DNA of 64,000 nt, taken from contig NZ_CP036349.1 of assembly GCF_007753265.1 (NCBI RefSeq), positions 2,637,363-2,701,362 of the forward strand, in the 5' to 3' direction. Positions within the stretch are counted from its first letter, which is position 1, and every line of letters begins with the position of its first letter. The stretch comes from Botrimarina mediterranea. GTDB lineage: Bacteria > Planctomycetota > Planctomycetia > Pirellulales > Lacipirellulaceae. The translations under genes and the position numbers were made by a program. This document shows positions 36,783-44,872 of this stretch, in pieces. The notes under the pieces were generated by a model. That model did not search any database. It had not been told where the DNA came from and saw only the letters and a program-made list of their open reading frames with translations.

Positions 36783-36965
36783 CGCGCAGAGACGCCGAGT
36801 GCCTGCGATGAAGACTCACGCAAAGCCGCTTAGGCGCGAAGATAAGGATCAGTAGAAGAAGGACCGCAACTGCAGACCAACGCGCACTTGCATGCCCTTT
36901 GCGACTTTGCGCCTTGGCGTGAGTCTTCAAGACATCCAACTCGGCTGTCTCTGCGTCTCTGCGCG
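36783..36965. repeat. Long interrupted inverted repeat (183 bp)
   Basis: Outer arms of 13 bp are exact (36783-36795 with 36953-36965, core GCAGAGACGC). Inner arms GAAGACTCACGC (36810-36821) and GCGTGAGTCTTC (36917-36928) are also exact, followed by imperfect pairing of GCAAAG words. Between convergent genes. Confidence 0.75.
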
Positions 36966-37016
36966 GGACGCTTAGGCAACTTGAAGAACGCTGTAGGGAT
37001 GGGCACGCCCGGTTCC

Positions 37017-38702
37017 TTACTCCGCGTCGGCGGTGTGGTGGGCGAGCGAGCTCGCCGGCTTTTGCTCGGCGGTCTTGATCCACTCGGCCCACTGGGCGAT
37101 CAGACCCTCCAGCACTTCCGGCTTCTCTCGAGCGAGGTTGTTGGTCTCGCCCGGATCGACAGCGAGGTTGAACAGTTCCCAGTCACCTTGCCCGCGCTTC
37201 GACGCCTTCCAGTCGCCCTGGCGGACGCCGCGGCCGGCGCCGTGGTCGAAGTACAGCGTGCGGTCGATCGACTGCTCTTCGCCGCGGAAGGTCGCCGCCA
37301 GGCTGACGCCGTCTTGCAGCGTGCCGGACTGGGGTTGGGCCTGCGCCAGTTCGTAGAACGTCGGCGCCAAGTCGATGACATGGCCGACGGTATCGACCCA
37401 CGCGCCGTCCCGATCGCCCAGACCGGTTGGCCAGTGGATCACAACCGGTGTGCGGCAGCCCCCGTCGTACGACTCGGCTTTCCAGAACCGCAACGGCGTG
37501 TTCGTGGCACTGGCCCAGCTGGCGCCGATGCCGGTGTAGCTCTCGTCGGTTCCGAGCTTGTCACGGTTTTCGGGCTTGCGCAGCGCGCCGTCGCGGAGGG
37601 CGGTGCGGCCGTCGCGCGTGCCGCCGTTGCGGTCGTAACCGGCCGCCTGCGGGATCTCCGGCGACGCGCCGTTGTCCGACAGGAAGACGAGCACCGTGTT
37701 GTCGAGCTGGCCGTTCTTGCGGAGCTGCTCGACGATCTTGCCGATCCCTTGATCGACGCGATCGACCATCGCGGCGTGGACCGCCATCTTGTCGGCCTCG
37801 AACTCGCGGTCGGCTTCCGAGAGATTGTCCCAATCTCCGCCGCGGCCTGAGATCGCGCCCCGCGGCGTTTCCTCCTCGATCAGCCCGATCGCTTGCTGCC
37901 GGTCGAAACGCTCTTTACGCAGCGCCTCCCATCCCGCTTGGTATCGGTTCTTGTACTTAGCGATGTCTTCCGGCCTGGCGTGGAGCGGCCAGTGCGGCGC
38001 CGTGTAGGCGACGTACAGGAAGAACGGCTTCTCGCCGCCGGCGAACTCATCGAGGTCCGCAACCGCGCGGTCGGTGATCGCGTCTGAAAAGTAGAAGTCG
38101 TCGGGAACCTCAGCGACGGGGGTCTTTCCTTCCACAAGACTGAAGGGATCGAAGTGGTCGACGACGCCCCAAACGATGCCGTAGAACCTCTCGAAGCCGC
38201 GATCGGTTGGGTACGACCCCTCTTCGACAAACGGGATCGGCAGGTCGATCTCGTGGTTCATCCAGAGGATGCGGCGGTTCTCGTTGCGGGTCCTCGGCAG
38301 CTCGGACAGGTGCCACTTGCCGACCATAGCGGTCGCATAGCCACTGTCACGGAGATTCTCGGCGACGGTCGGAACCGTCATGTCCATCGTGCGGCCGAAC
38401 TCCTTCATGTTGACACGGTGCGGGTACGCGCCGGTCAGCATGCTGGCGCGCGTCTGGCAACAACGGGCGCAGTTGTAGAACTGGCGGAGACGGACGCCAT
38501 CGGCGGCGAGCGCGTCGAGGTTGGGCGTCTTGACCTCGCCACCGAAGCAGCCCGGGTCGGAGTAGCCCATGTCGTCGATCATCACGACAAGGATATTGGG
38601 CCGCGCCTCGGCGGCCATCGCAACGCCCGGCGCCAATAGGCAGGCGCCCAGCAACACGGTCGCGAATCGAAAAACAGAAGAGGAAATCGTCATCCGTATC
38701 AT
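37017..38702 (-). CDS. Arylsulfatase-like protein with CCQTR active-site motif
   Basis: A 561-residue exported S1-type sulfatase: signal peptide 1-31, MIDDMG (Asp43-Asp44), GKWHLSE, APHWPLH and LSDNGA are normal. The formylglycine motif is C81-C-Q-T-R85: the conserved Pro of C-x-P-x-R is Gln. The surrounding ASMLTG is typical. It is the third gene of a minus-strand unit ECF sigma - FecR/LamG - sulfatase and starts 14 bases after the FecR stop. In-frame ATG 38693 is an alternative start. Activity depends on whether the cell's maturase accepts the variant motif. Confidence 0.87.
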   Translation of the reverse strand: MIRMTISSSVFRFATVLLGACLLAPGVAMAAEARPNILVVMIDDMGYSDPGCFGGEVKTPNLDALAADGVRLRQFYNCARCCQTRASMLTGAYPHRVNMKEFGRTMDMTVPTVAENLRDSGYATAMVGKWHLSELPRTRNENRRILWMNHEIDLPIPFVEEGSYPTDRGFERFYGIVWGVVDHFDPFSLVEGKTPVAEVPDDFYFSDAITDRAVADLDEFAGGEKPFFLYVAYTAPHWPLHARPEDIAKYKNRYQAGWEALRKERFDRQQAIGLIEEETPRGAISGRGGDWDNLSEADREFEADKMAVHAAMVDRVDQGIGKIVEQLRKNGQLDNTVLVFLSDNGASPEIPQAAGYDRNGGTRDGRTALRDGALRKPENRDKLGTDESYTGIGASWASATNTPLRFWKAESYDGGCRTPVVIHWPTGLGDRDGAWVDTVGHVIDLAPTFYELAQAQPQSGTLQDGVSLAATFRGEEQSIDRTLYFDHGAGRGVRQGDWKASKRGQGDWELFNLAVDPGETNNLAREKPEVLEGLIAQWAEWIKTAEQKPASSLAHHTADAE

Positions 38703-38716
38703 CTCGTAAGGGTAGC

Positions 38717-40444
38717 TCAGTTAGCTGCTTGGACGCTCACGTTGAGGGGCGCTTGGTGTTTCGCGGCGAGCCAGTGGCTCATCGCGATGGCCTCGTCCGG
38801 GGATAGGGCCGCGTCGTAGACCATGACCTCCGAGATATCGCCCGCAAAGCCAAAGCCTTCGCGTTCGAAGTGCGAGCCGATGTAGCGCGGCGTCTCGGTA
38901 GCCGACAGCTCCGGCGCGTCGTAGGACTCCGCCGCGAGCTCGCCATCAATATAGAGTTGACTCAGCGAATTCGCGGAGTCGTAGACGTACAGCACCACGT
39001 GCGTCCCGTCGGAAAGGGGCGCGTGGCTGATCGTGTAGCCCGAATCGACCGGGTCCGAAAACTCCCGCAGCCAACCGCGGTGGATCCGCGCCTCGACGCG
39101 GGCGTCGTCGTTGACTTGCAGCACCGTGTGCGGCGGGCCGTTGAGGTTCAGCAGTTGCACGCCCAGGTGCTGGTACTCGTCGCGCTCGGCGATCAGCTTG
39201 GTCGCGAGCTTGCGGTTCACCCGGAAAACGACGGCCGAGGTGTGATAACTGCCCAGACGGAGCGGCTCGGTCACAAGGCCCTTGTGGCCATCGAAGCGCA
39301 GCGCTGGCCTTCCATTGGGGCCCTTCTTGATCCATACCGGCCGCTTCTCGGCGACCACCTGCCAGGCGTCGTTCGGGCTGGCATTGGCGTCGCAGAGCTG
39401 ATCGCCCCAAGCGGAGACGCTGCGGTTCTGGTCGAGCTGCAAACGGTTGGCGGCGTCGAGCCAGAGCACAAGACGATCGCTCACGGCGGGCTTGTCGCCG
39501 GCGAAGGTCCTGTCGGTCGCCAGCGAGCGGACAAACAGCTCGGGCCTAGCGCCGACCTTGCCGCCCTGATCCGAGCTCGACCCCCGCGCCCAAGCGACGC
39601 CGGTCTGCAACAAGACACTCTTAGCGGCTTCCGAGCCGACCGATGTCGGCTTGGCGACGACCTCGCCCTTGAAGACGTGGGTCTCGACCGAGCCCTCTTC
39701 GGTGACGATCATGCCGAACTCGGTCCCCAGATCGACAAAGTCGCCGGCGTGTGTCTCGACCGTGAAGCCGCGGCCTTTCACGGGCACCCGGGCGCTGAGC
39801 TGGCCGCTGAGCAGCTGGGCGCTCTTGTCGGAGGTCGCGACGAAAGTCGCCGGCCCATTGAGGGTCAGCTCGACGCCGGAGTTGTACTCCAGCACAAGAA
39901 GTCCGGCGGCGAGGTTGATCTGCTGCCCGGCTTCGATCTGGGACGACGGCGCCGCGCTCCAGCGCTCGGTCTCCCAGTCACAGTCGATCTTGCGGATGAC
40001 CTTGGCGACCACGTTGGCGGCCGGCGCCGCTTGCGCGACGGGCGCCACTGGTCCGTCGGCGTCAGGCGTCGCCAGAGTCAGGGCCACCAGCGCCGATGCC
40101 GCCGTGCCTAACAGCAGTCCCAGCGCGCCGTACTTAAAACGGTCGAGTCGGAGCCCGCCGCGGGCCGATGGTGGTCGCACCGTCGCGGCGGGATTCTGAG
40201 GGTGGGCGCTATCGAACTCTCCGACGCAGTCCTCGACCGCCTTGATCGTCCGCAATTCTTCGCGCGAGAACGGCCGGACCGGCGACTCGAGGCTCACCAA
40301 GTCGCGATGGACCCCCATCAACTCGAGGTACGCCGCTCGGACCTCCGGCTCTTCACGGAGCATCCGCTCCAGCGCAGCGGCGTCCGCGGCGCTGAGCCGA
40401 TTCTCGATCAGGTCGTCGATTAGTCGGAGAACTTTCCTGTCCAT
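38717..40444 (-). CDS. FecR domain protein with LamG-like C terminus (probable anti-sigma/sensor)
   Basis: About 575 residues from ATG 40444 (the upstream TTG 40456 adds four codons). Cytoplasmic N region (1-100) resembles planctomycete anti-sigma factors (LIDDLIENRLSAADAAALERMLREEPEVR), a membrane helix lies at about 105-126, a FecR domain at about 170-270 (QINLAAGLLVLEYNSGVELTLNGPATF, GRGFTVETHAGDFVDLGTEF), and a LamG/concanavalin-type domain at about 325-565 (VVFRVNRKLATKL, YIDGELAAES, GDISEVMVYDAALSPDE). It would sense a periplasmic glycan and control the ECF sigma factor encoded just upstream. Confidence 0.87.
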   Translation of the reverse strand: MDRKVLRLIDDLIENRLSAADAAALERMLREEPEVRAAYLELMGVHRDLVSLESPVRPFSREELRTIKAVEDCVGEFDSAHPQNPAATVRPPSARGGLRLDRFKYGALGLLLGTAASALVALTLATPDADGPVAPVAQAAPAANVVAKVIRKIDCDWETERWSAAPSSQIEAGQQINLAAGLLVLEYNSGVELTLNGPATFVATSDKSAQLLSGQLSARVPVKGRGFTVETHAGDFVDLGTEFGMIVTEEGSVETHVFKGEVVAKPTSVGSEAAKSVLLQTGVAWARGSSSDQGGKVGARPELFVRSLATDRTFAGDKPAVSDRLVLWLDAANRLQLDQNRSVSAWGDQLCDANASPNDAWQVVAEKRPVWIKKGPNGRPALRFDGHKGLVTEPLRLGSYHTSAVVFRVNRKLATKLIAERDEYQHLGVQLLNLNGPPHTVLQVNDDARVEARIHRGWLREFSDPVDSGYTISHAPLSDGTHVVLYVYDSANSLSQLYIDGELAAESYDAPELSATETPRYIGSHFEREGFGFAGDISEVMVYDAALSPDEAIAMSHWLAAKHQAPLNVSVQAAN

Positions 40445-40550
40445 CGTTTTACTCAAGTGCGATGATGTCGCCGCCTGGCTGGATCACCCGTCTGCTAGCC
40501 GTCGATTGCTTCGTTCAGCCTCTTCTCTACGTGTCACTACTCTGCGTGTC

Positions 40551-40593
40551 GCTAACCCTGTTGTTAGCTAACCCTGTTGTTAGCTAACCCTGT
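40551..40593. repeat. 2.7 copies of a 16-bp tandem repeat spanning the sigma factor stop codon
   Basis: Units GCTAACCCTGTTGTTA at 40551-40566 and 40567-40582 are identical, with 11 further matching bases to 40593. The sigma factor's TAG (40584-40586, minus strand) lies within it, and each unit junction forms the palindrome GTTAGCTAAC. Confidence 0.9.
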
Positions 40594-41144
40594 GAAAGCC
40601 GTTCTTCGGCGCTGAGCGTCCGCTGCACGCAGTCCGCCAGCACCCGGCGGATGCGACGTAGCGACTGCGAGACGCTGTTCTCGGTCCGGCCCAGCCGCGC
40701 GGCAAGGCCGTTCACGCTGGCGCCGGGGCGGTAGCGGGCGACGACCAGCTCGCGGTCGTCGTCCTTGAGTCGCTGCAAACACCCCGACAGGGCGTCACGG
40801 CTGCCGTTGTCGGACATCTCGGCAACGCGTTCGGCGAGTTCCTCGATCAGATGCGGGTCGAGTGTGGCGATGCCGCGCGAGGTCACTTGGCGGTGACGCA
40901 TCACGGCCAGCCGGGCGATCTCCCGCGCCCAGGCGAAGAAGTTCGTGCCGAGTTGGAACTGGTCGAACTTACGCCAGAGGACGATGTTGGTCTCCTGCAG
41001 CAGGTCGGCGGCGGTGTTGGGGTCGTAGACCATCGCCAGGATGTAGGCGTGCAGGCCCCGCTGGGACTGGGCGAACAGGGTCAAGAACTCGTCCTCACGC
41101 CGAGTCGCGTCGAGTGGTTCATTCGGTCCGTCTCCGCTCGCCAT
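40584..41144 (-). CDS. ECF-type RNA polymerase sigma factor (planctomycete group)
   Basis: 186 residues from ATG 41144. Sigma2 region: FLTLFAQSQRGLHAYILAMVYDPNTAADLLQETNIVLWRKFDQF, the DLLQETN segment and the NFFAWAREIAR end of region 2.4. Sigma4 region: LKDDDRELVVARYRPGASVNGLAARLGRTENSVSQSLRRIRRVL. The DLLQET/FxAWxxxIAR pattern is that of the planctomycete ECF families described in Rhodopirellula baltica. The frame is open to 41327 but the extra residues are unlike sigma factors. It precedes the FecR/LamG gene and the sulfatase gene and probably activates this locus in response to an external polysaccharide. Confidence 0.9.
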   Translation of the reverse strand: MASGDGPNEPLDATRREDEFLTLFAQSQRGLHAYILAMVYDPNTAADLLQETNIVLWRKFDQFQLGTNFFAWAREIARLAVMRHRQVTSRGIATLDPHLIEELAERVAEMSDNGSRDALSGCLQRLKDDDRELVVARYRPGASVNGLAARLGRTENSVSQSLRRIRRVLADCVQRTLSAEERLSQG

Positions 41145-41616
41145 CGTCTTTGTTCCACCACTAGCTCGACACCGCGAAAAGACCTTGCGATCGACGCCGA
41201 GCCCATTTTGGGGAATGGCGTGATACAAGCCGCACATCTGTAGGACACCTCGACGCCGGTCGATCTGAGCCATTTTCTGGCCCGAATCACCAGGGATTGA
41301 TACGGAGACCCGATTAGAAATCTTCAACGGTCCGACTTTATTGCAAAAGTTGCACGATTAGGCAGTCAGATCGGGCGTTCCGCCGTGGTCATTCTGTTGG
41401 CCGGGCTCGTTTCCTTCAGCCCCAGCATCGTGGCTCTCAGCCGCGACCGTGCGGCGGGGCTCTAGGGACGCCCCCGGTCGGATAGGCGGAATCTGTTCAC
41501 TTTAGCGGCCTCGCCACCTTGTCGGCGCCGCGGTCACGTCCTCGTCCGGGCTCACGCCCACGCCTTGCGGCCCCACCGACGTTCGTCGGCGCCGCGTGGA
41601 ACCTTGATCTTCGAGC
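41145..41616. other. 472-base divergent intergenic region
   Basis: Lies between the ECF sigma gene (minus) and the dockerin-type sulfatase gene (plus). No gene. Contains TCCGACTTT (41331-41339) and TCAGATCGGGCG (41366-41377), words that also occur in the 31132-31726 gap. Confidence 0.5.
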
Positions 41617-43731
41617 ATGCGGATTGGTAAGGAATCGAGACCTGTGGAGCCGTTCTGCGCACGCCCGCGGCGCGCTGTAGATGGCGCCGCCGTTGGCAGG
41701 CTCGTCGTCATGTTGGGCTGCGTCTCGCTTGCGCTGACAGCTCTTGCCCCCGTCGCGCAAGCCGCGGAGCGCCCCAACATCTTGGTAATCTTGACGGACG
41801 ACTTGGCGTACTCCGACACGTCTCCGTTTGGCGGCGAGATGGCGACGCCCACGCTCCAATCGATGGCCGACAATGGCCTGCGGATGGGCAACTTCTATAC
41901 GGCGCCCCGCTGCTCGAACACCCGAGCCAGCCTGATGACGGGTCTGCAATCGCATGTCGTCGGGCTTCCCAATCTAGCGGGGGACGGCACGCAACTACCG
42001 AAGAACCACGCCTTCGTTTCGGAGGTGCTACAGGATTCGGGATACCACACCTACATGTCGGGGAAGTGGCACCTCGGCAACACGCAAAACTTCGGTTCGA
42101 TTCCCGGGGGCCACGTCCGTGATCCCCGTGTTCGCGGCTTCGATGACTACTGGGGCTTCACCGAGAACCACAGCCAAGACAACTTCCAGGGCAACTACCG
42201 GCTGCTATCGGACAACATCCCCGAGCGAACTTACACAACCAGTTCCGGCGGCAATCAGCCGGGCACGTTCTATCAGACCGACGCGATCACCGATTACGCC
42301 CTCGACTTCTTTGCCGACAGTCGCCAGCGCAACGCCGCGGAGGGCACCAACGACCCGTTCTTCACCTACGTAGCGTTTGGCTCACCGCACTTCCCGCTCC
42401 AGGCACGTGACGAGTGGGTCGATCCGTTGGTTAATCGCTACGGGATTGGCTGGGACCAGTTGCGCATGGACCGGCTCGATCGCATGCAGGAGCTCGGCGT
42501 CATCGACGAAGAAACGGCGCTGACACTCCGCAGCGATGTCGCCAATACCAACCACGGCGAGACGCTGCACCAAATCCGTGCGTGGGACACGCTCCCCGCC
42601 GATCGACAAGCCGACCTCGCTCGGCGGATGGCGATCTACGCCGCAATGGTCGAGCGGGTTGACTACAACATCGGGCGGATGATGTCGGACCTCGAAGTCA
42701 ACGGTGAACTCGACAACACGCTGATCGTCTTCATGTCCGACCACGGCGCCAACGGCGAGTGGCACGAGTACGGCTTCAACGCCAATGAGTCTCCCCGCAC
42801 GGGCGCCGACCTGGACAGCATGGGGACGACGACTTCCGCTGCCGACAAGGACATCTTCTACGGCTCGGGGTGGGCGAACGCCGGCAATACCCCGTTCCGC
42901 AACTACAAGCACTACACGCACGAAGGCGGCATCAAGTCGCCAACGATCATCCAGTGGAACGACGGGCTCGACCCCGAACTGGTCGGCGACTTTAGCCAGC
43001 AGGTAAGCGACGTTCGCGACCTCTACCCGACGCTGCTCCAAATCGCCGGCGTCGAAACGCCGTCGGAGTGGACGGACCTTTCGGGAGCGACTTACAAGAC
43101 GACGGGGGGCTTCGGCGAGAGCTTGGCCGACTATTTGACCACCGGGCAGGCTCTGGGCGAACGCGAACTCGGATGGGAACACGAAGGCAACCGCGCCTTC
43201 CGGGTCGGCGATTGGAAGCTCGTCTCGTCGAACTTCGGCAGCACCCAGCCCGGCGGCGCCGGGATCAATGAGTGGGAGCTCTACAACCTCGCCGAGGACC
43301 CGACGGAAGTCGATAACCTCGCCAGCGACCCCGCGTTCGCCGACACGTTCGATCAGATGCTCGCCGGCTACCAGCGCTGGGCCTTTCAGAACAACGTTTC
43401 GTCGGTCATGCCCTGGTCGGCCGCCGACTTCAACAAAGACGGCGTGCTCGACACGGCCGACCTTGCGGCTTTCCAGGAAGGCTGGCTCGAGTCGGCCGCA
43501 CTGGCCAGCAACGAGACCTTTGCCCGAGGAGACGTCAACCTCGACGGCGTCACCAATGTGGATGACTTCGTGCTGGTGCGGCGCGCGTTTCAGCTCGGCG
43601 GGCAGCAAGCGGTCTTCGCGCAGTTCGCCAAGTCGTTTGGTGTTCCCGAACCCAGCACGCTGGGGATGATCGTCGTCGCAAGCGGGGTGGCGATGATGAG
43701 TCGTCGGCGGGCGTCTGCACAACCATCGTGA
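41617..43731 (+). CDS. Sulfatase with dockerin-like repeats and PEP-CTERM signal; CSNTR motif
   Basis: A 704-residue exported protein. Sulfatase domain about 50-590: ILTDDLAYSD (Asp61-Asp62), formylglycine-type motif C99-S-N-T-R103 with Asn in place of the usual Pro, SGKWHLG, and MSDHGANGEW. Residues about 600-670 are two dockerin-like loops (FNKDGVLDTADLAAFQEGWL, GDVNLDGVTNVDDFVLVRRAF), then VPEPSTLGMIVVASGVAMMSRRR. Thus the enzyme is predicted to be surface-anchored, unlike the other three sulfatases here. ATG 41710 just before the hydrophobic core of the signal peptide is an alternative start. Confidence 0.85.
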   Translation: MRIGKESRPVEPFCARPRRAVDGAAVGRLVVMLGCVSLALTALAPVAQAAERPNILVILTDDLAYSDTSPFGGEMATPTLQSMADNGLRMGNFYTAPRCSNTRASLMTGLQSHVVGLPNLAGDGTQLPKNHAFVSEVLQDSGYHTYMSGKWHLGNTQNFGSIPGGHVRDPRVRGFDDYWGFTENHSQDNFQGNYRLLSDNIPERTYTTSSGGNQPGTFYQTDAITDYALDFFADSRQRNAAEGTNDPFFTYVAFGSPHFPLQARDEWVDPLVNRYGIGWDQLRMDRLDRMQELGVIDEETALTLRSDVANTNHGETLHQIRAWDTLPADRQADLARRMAIYAAMVERVDYNIGRMMSDLEVNGELDNTLIVFMSDHGANGEWHEYGFNANESPRTGADLDSMGTTTSAADKDIFYGSGWANAGNTPFRNYKHYTHEGGIKSPTIIQWNDGLDPELVGDFSQQVSDVRDLYPTLLQIAGVETPSEWTDLSGATYKTTGGFGESLADYLTTGQALGERELGWEHEGNRAFRVGDWKLVSSNFGSTQPGGAGINEWELYNLAEDPTEVDNLASDPAFADTFDQMLAGYQRWAFQNNVSSVMPWSAADFNKDGVLDTADLAAFQEGWLESAALASNETFARGDVNLDGVTNVDDFVLVRRAFQLGGQQAVFAQFAKSFGVPEPSTLGMIVVASGVAMMSRRRASAQPS

Positions 43732-43883
43732 GTTCCGGAGGGTTTTCAGGATCAAAGAGTTGGGAATCAGAGAAGCATTTTGAGGCATCGCCGGGTGCGA
43801 CGCGGTTGCGTCGTGCGGCGCGCGACGAGGGCTTAGGCAACTCTCGTCGCAACTCGTCACCACATCTCTTGGAGTATCGGCTA

Positions 43884-44813
43884 ATGATGACTCGGAATGC
43901 TCTCCGCCGACTTGGCGCCACGCTCGCGTTGGGAGTGGTCGCCCATGGCGCGACAGCTCACGCTGATGTCCTGTTCGCAGACAACTTCGACCGCACCAAC
44001 TCACGCAACATCGACGCTTCGCTCGACGGAATCATCGACAACACGGGATCGGCTCTGCCCGTTGACGGTGTTTACTCGACTCCTTGGATCGACCCCACCA
44101 ATGATCCCGGACCGCAAGACGGCAATGCCGCCAACGGTGGCGGCTCGCAGGTCCTCGACAACCAGCTCCAGCTCGCCGTCGGCGCCGGAACCTCAAACGC
44201 CTTCGTGAATCACAACTTCATCAACCCCGAAATCCTAGCGGCGGGCGGCTTCACGGTCAGCCTCGACGTCCTCGGCTACGCCGGCACGTCCGAAGGGCAG
44301 GGCGGCGCCTTCGCCATCGGCATGTCGCAGGCCGAGGCCGCTGCCGCCAACGACGGGTTCACCGGCGCTCCCAACAACGTCAAGTTCACCAACGCTTTCC
44401 CCCAAGTCTTCGCCAACACCAAATCGGACTTCTGGATCGGCCTCCGGGGCGACGCCAACCAAGAGCTCGCTTGGGGTCACGGACCCGTTGGGATCGGCGA
44501 TCTCGGGACAGGCTTCTTCGTCTCCGACGTCGACGCCAAGACCGGCACGATCGCGGTGACTTTCCTCGTCTCGAGTTTCGACTCCGGCTCGAGCGTCGAC
44601 TACCAAGTGTTTTACAACGGCACGTCACAAGGTACGGGGTCGTTCAACTGGAGCGAATCCAACGCCAACTATATCGGCATCGATTCCCGCGACGGGACCG
44701 CCGTCGTGTTCGACAATTTTGTCATTTCGACGATCCCCGAGCCGACAACGCTCGCTTCGGTCGCCGTGATTTGCTTGTTTGCTGCCGCGCGCCGCGCTCG
44801 GCAGGCCGCTTAA
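43884..44813 (+). CDS. PEP-CTERM protein, single-module member of a triplicated family
   Basis: 309 residues; ATG 43884 (or 43887) is preceded by GGAG and opens a signal peptide ending THAD/V. One beta-rich module follows (LFADNFDRTNSRNIDASLDGI, DNQLQLAVGAGTSNAFVNHNF, SLDVLGYAGTSEGQGGAFAIGMSQAEA, FIGLDSRDG-like YIGIDSRDGTAVVFDNF), which looks like a LamG/jelly-roll carbohydrate-binding fold. It ends with IPEPTTLASVAVICLFAAARRARQ. The longer frame to 43728 overlaps the sulfatase stop and is not used. It precedes the two-module paralog by 60 bases. Function not known. Confidence 0.75.
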   Translation: MMTRNALRRLGATLALGVVAHGATAHADVLFADNFDRTNSRNIDASLDGIIDNTGSALPVDGVYSTPWIDPTNDPGPQDGNAANGGGSQVLDNQLQLAVGAGTSNAFVNHNFINPEILAAGGFTVSLDVLGYAGTSEGQGGAFAIGMSQAEAAAANDGFTGAPNNVKFTNAFPQVFANTKSDFWIGLRGDANQELAWGHGPVGIGDLGTGFFVSDVDAKTGTIAVTFLVSSFDSGSSVDYQVFYNGTSQGTGSFNWSESNANYIGIDSRDGTAVVFDNFVISTIPEPTTLASVAVICLFAAARRARQAA

Positions 44814-44872
44814 TTTTCCACCGCTGCATACGCCAGTCAGTGAGGCCACCTCGTCGCTAGGGATAACGCACT

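Larger units (their letters stand above)
36411..37016. other. 606-base gap between convergent genes, filled with palindromic repeats
   Basis: No gene is supported. It holds the imperfect palindromes 36431-36510 and 36783-36965. The remaining sequence shows nothing I can assign. Confidence 0.65.

Noticed and set aside
36649-36855. Small plus-strand gene in the 36411-37016 gap
   Set aside because: The frame runs into the inverted repeat and has no ribosome site or family resemblance.
42382-44004. 540-codon open frame antisense to the dockerin-type sulfatase
   Set aside because: Shadow of a strongly supported gene; no domain, no ribosome site.
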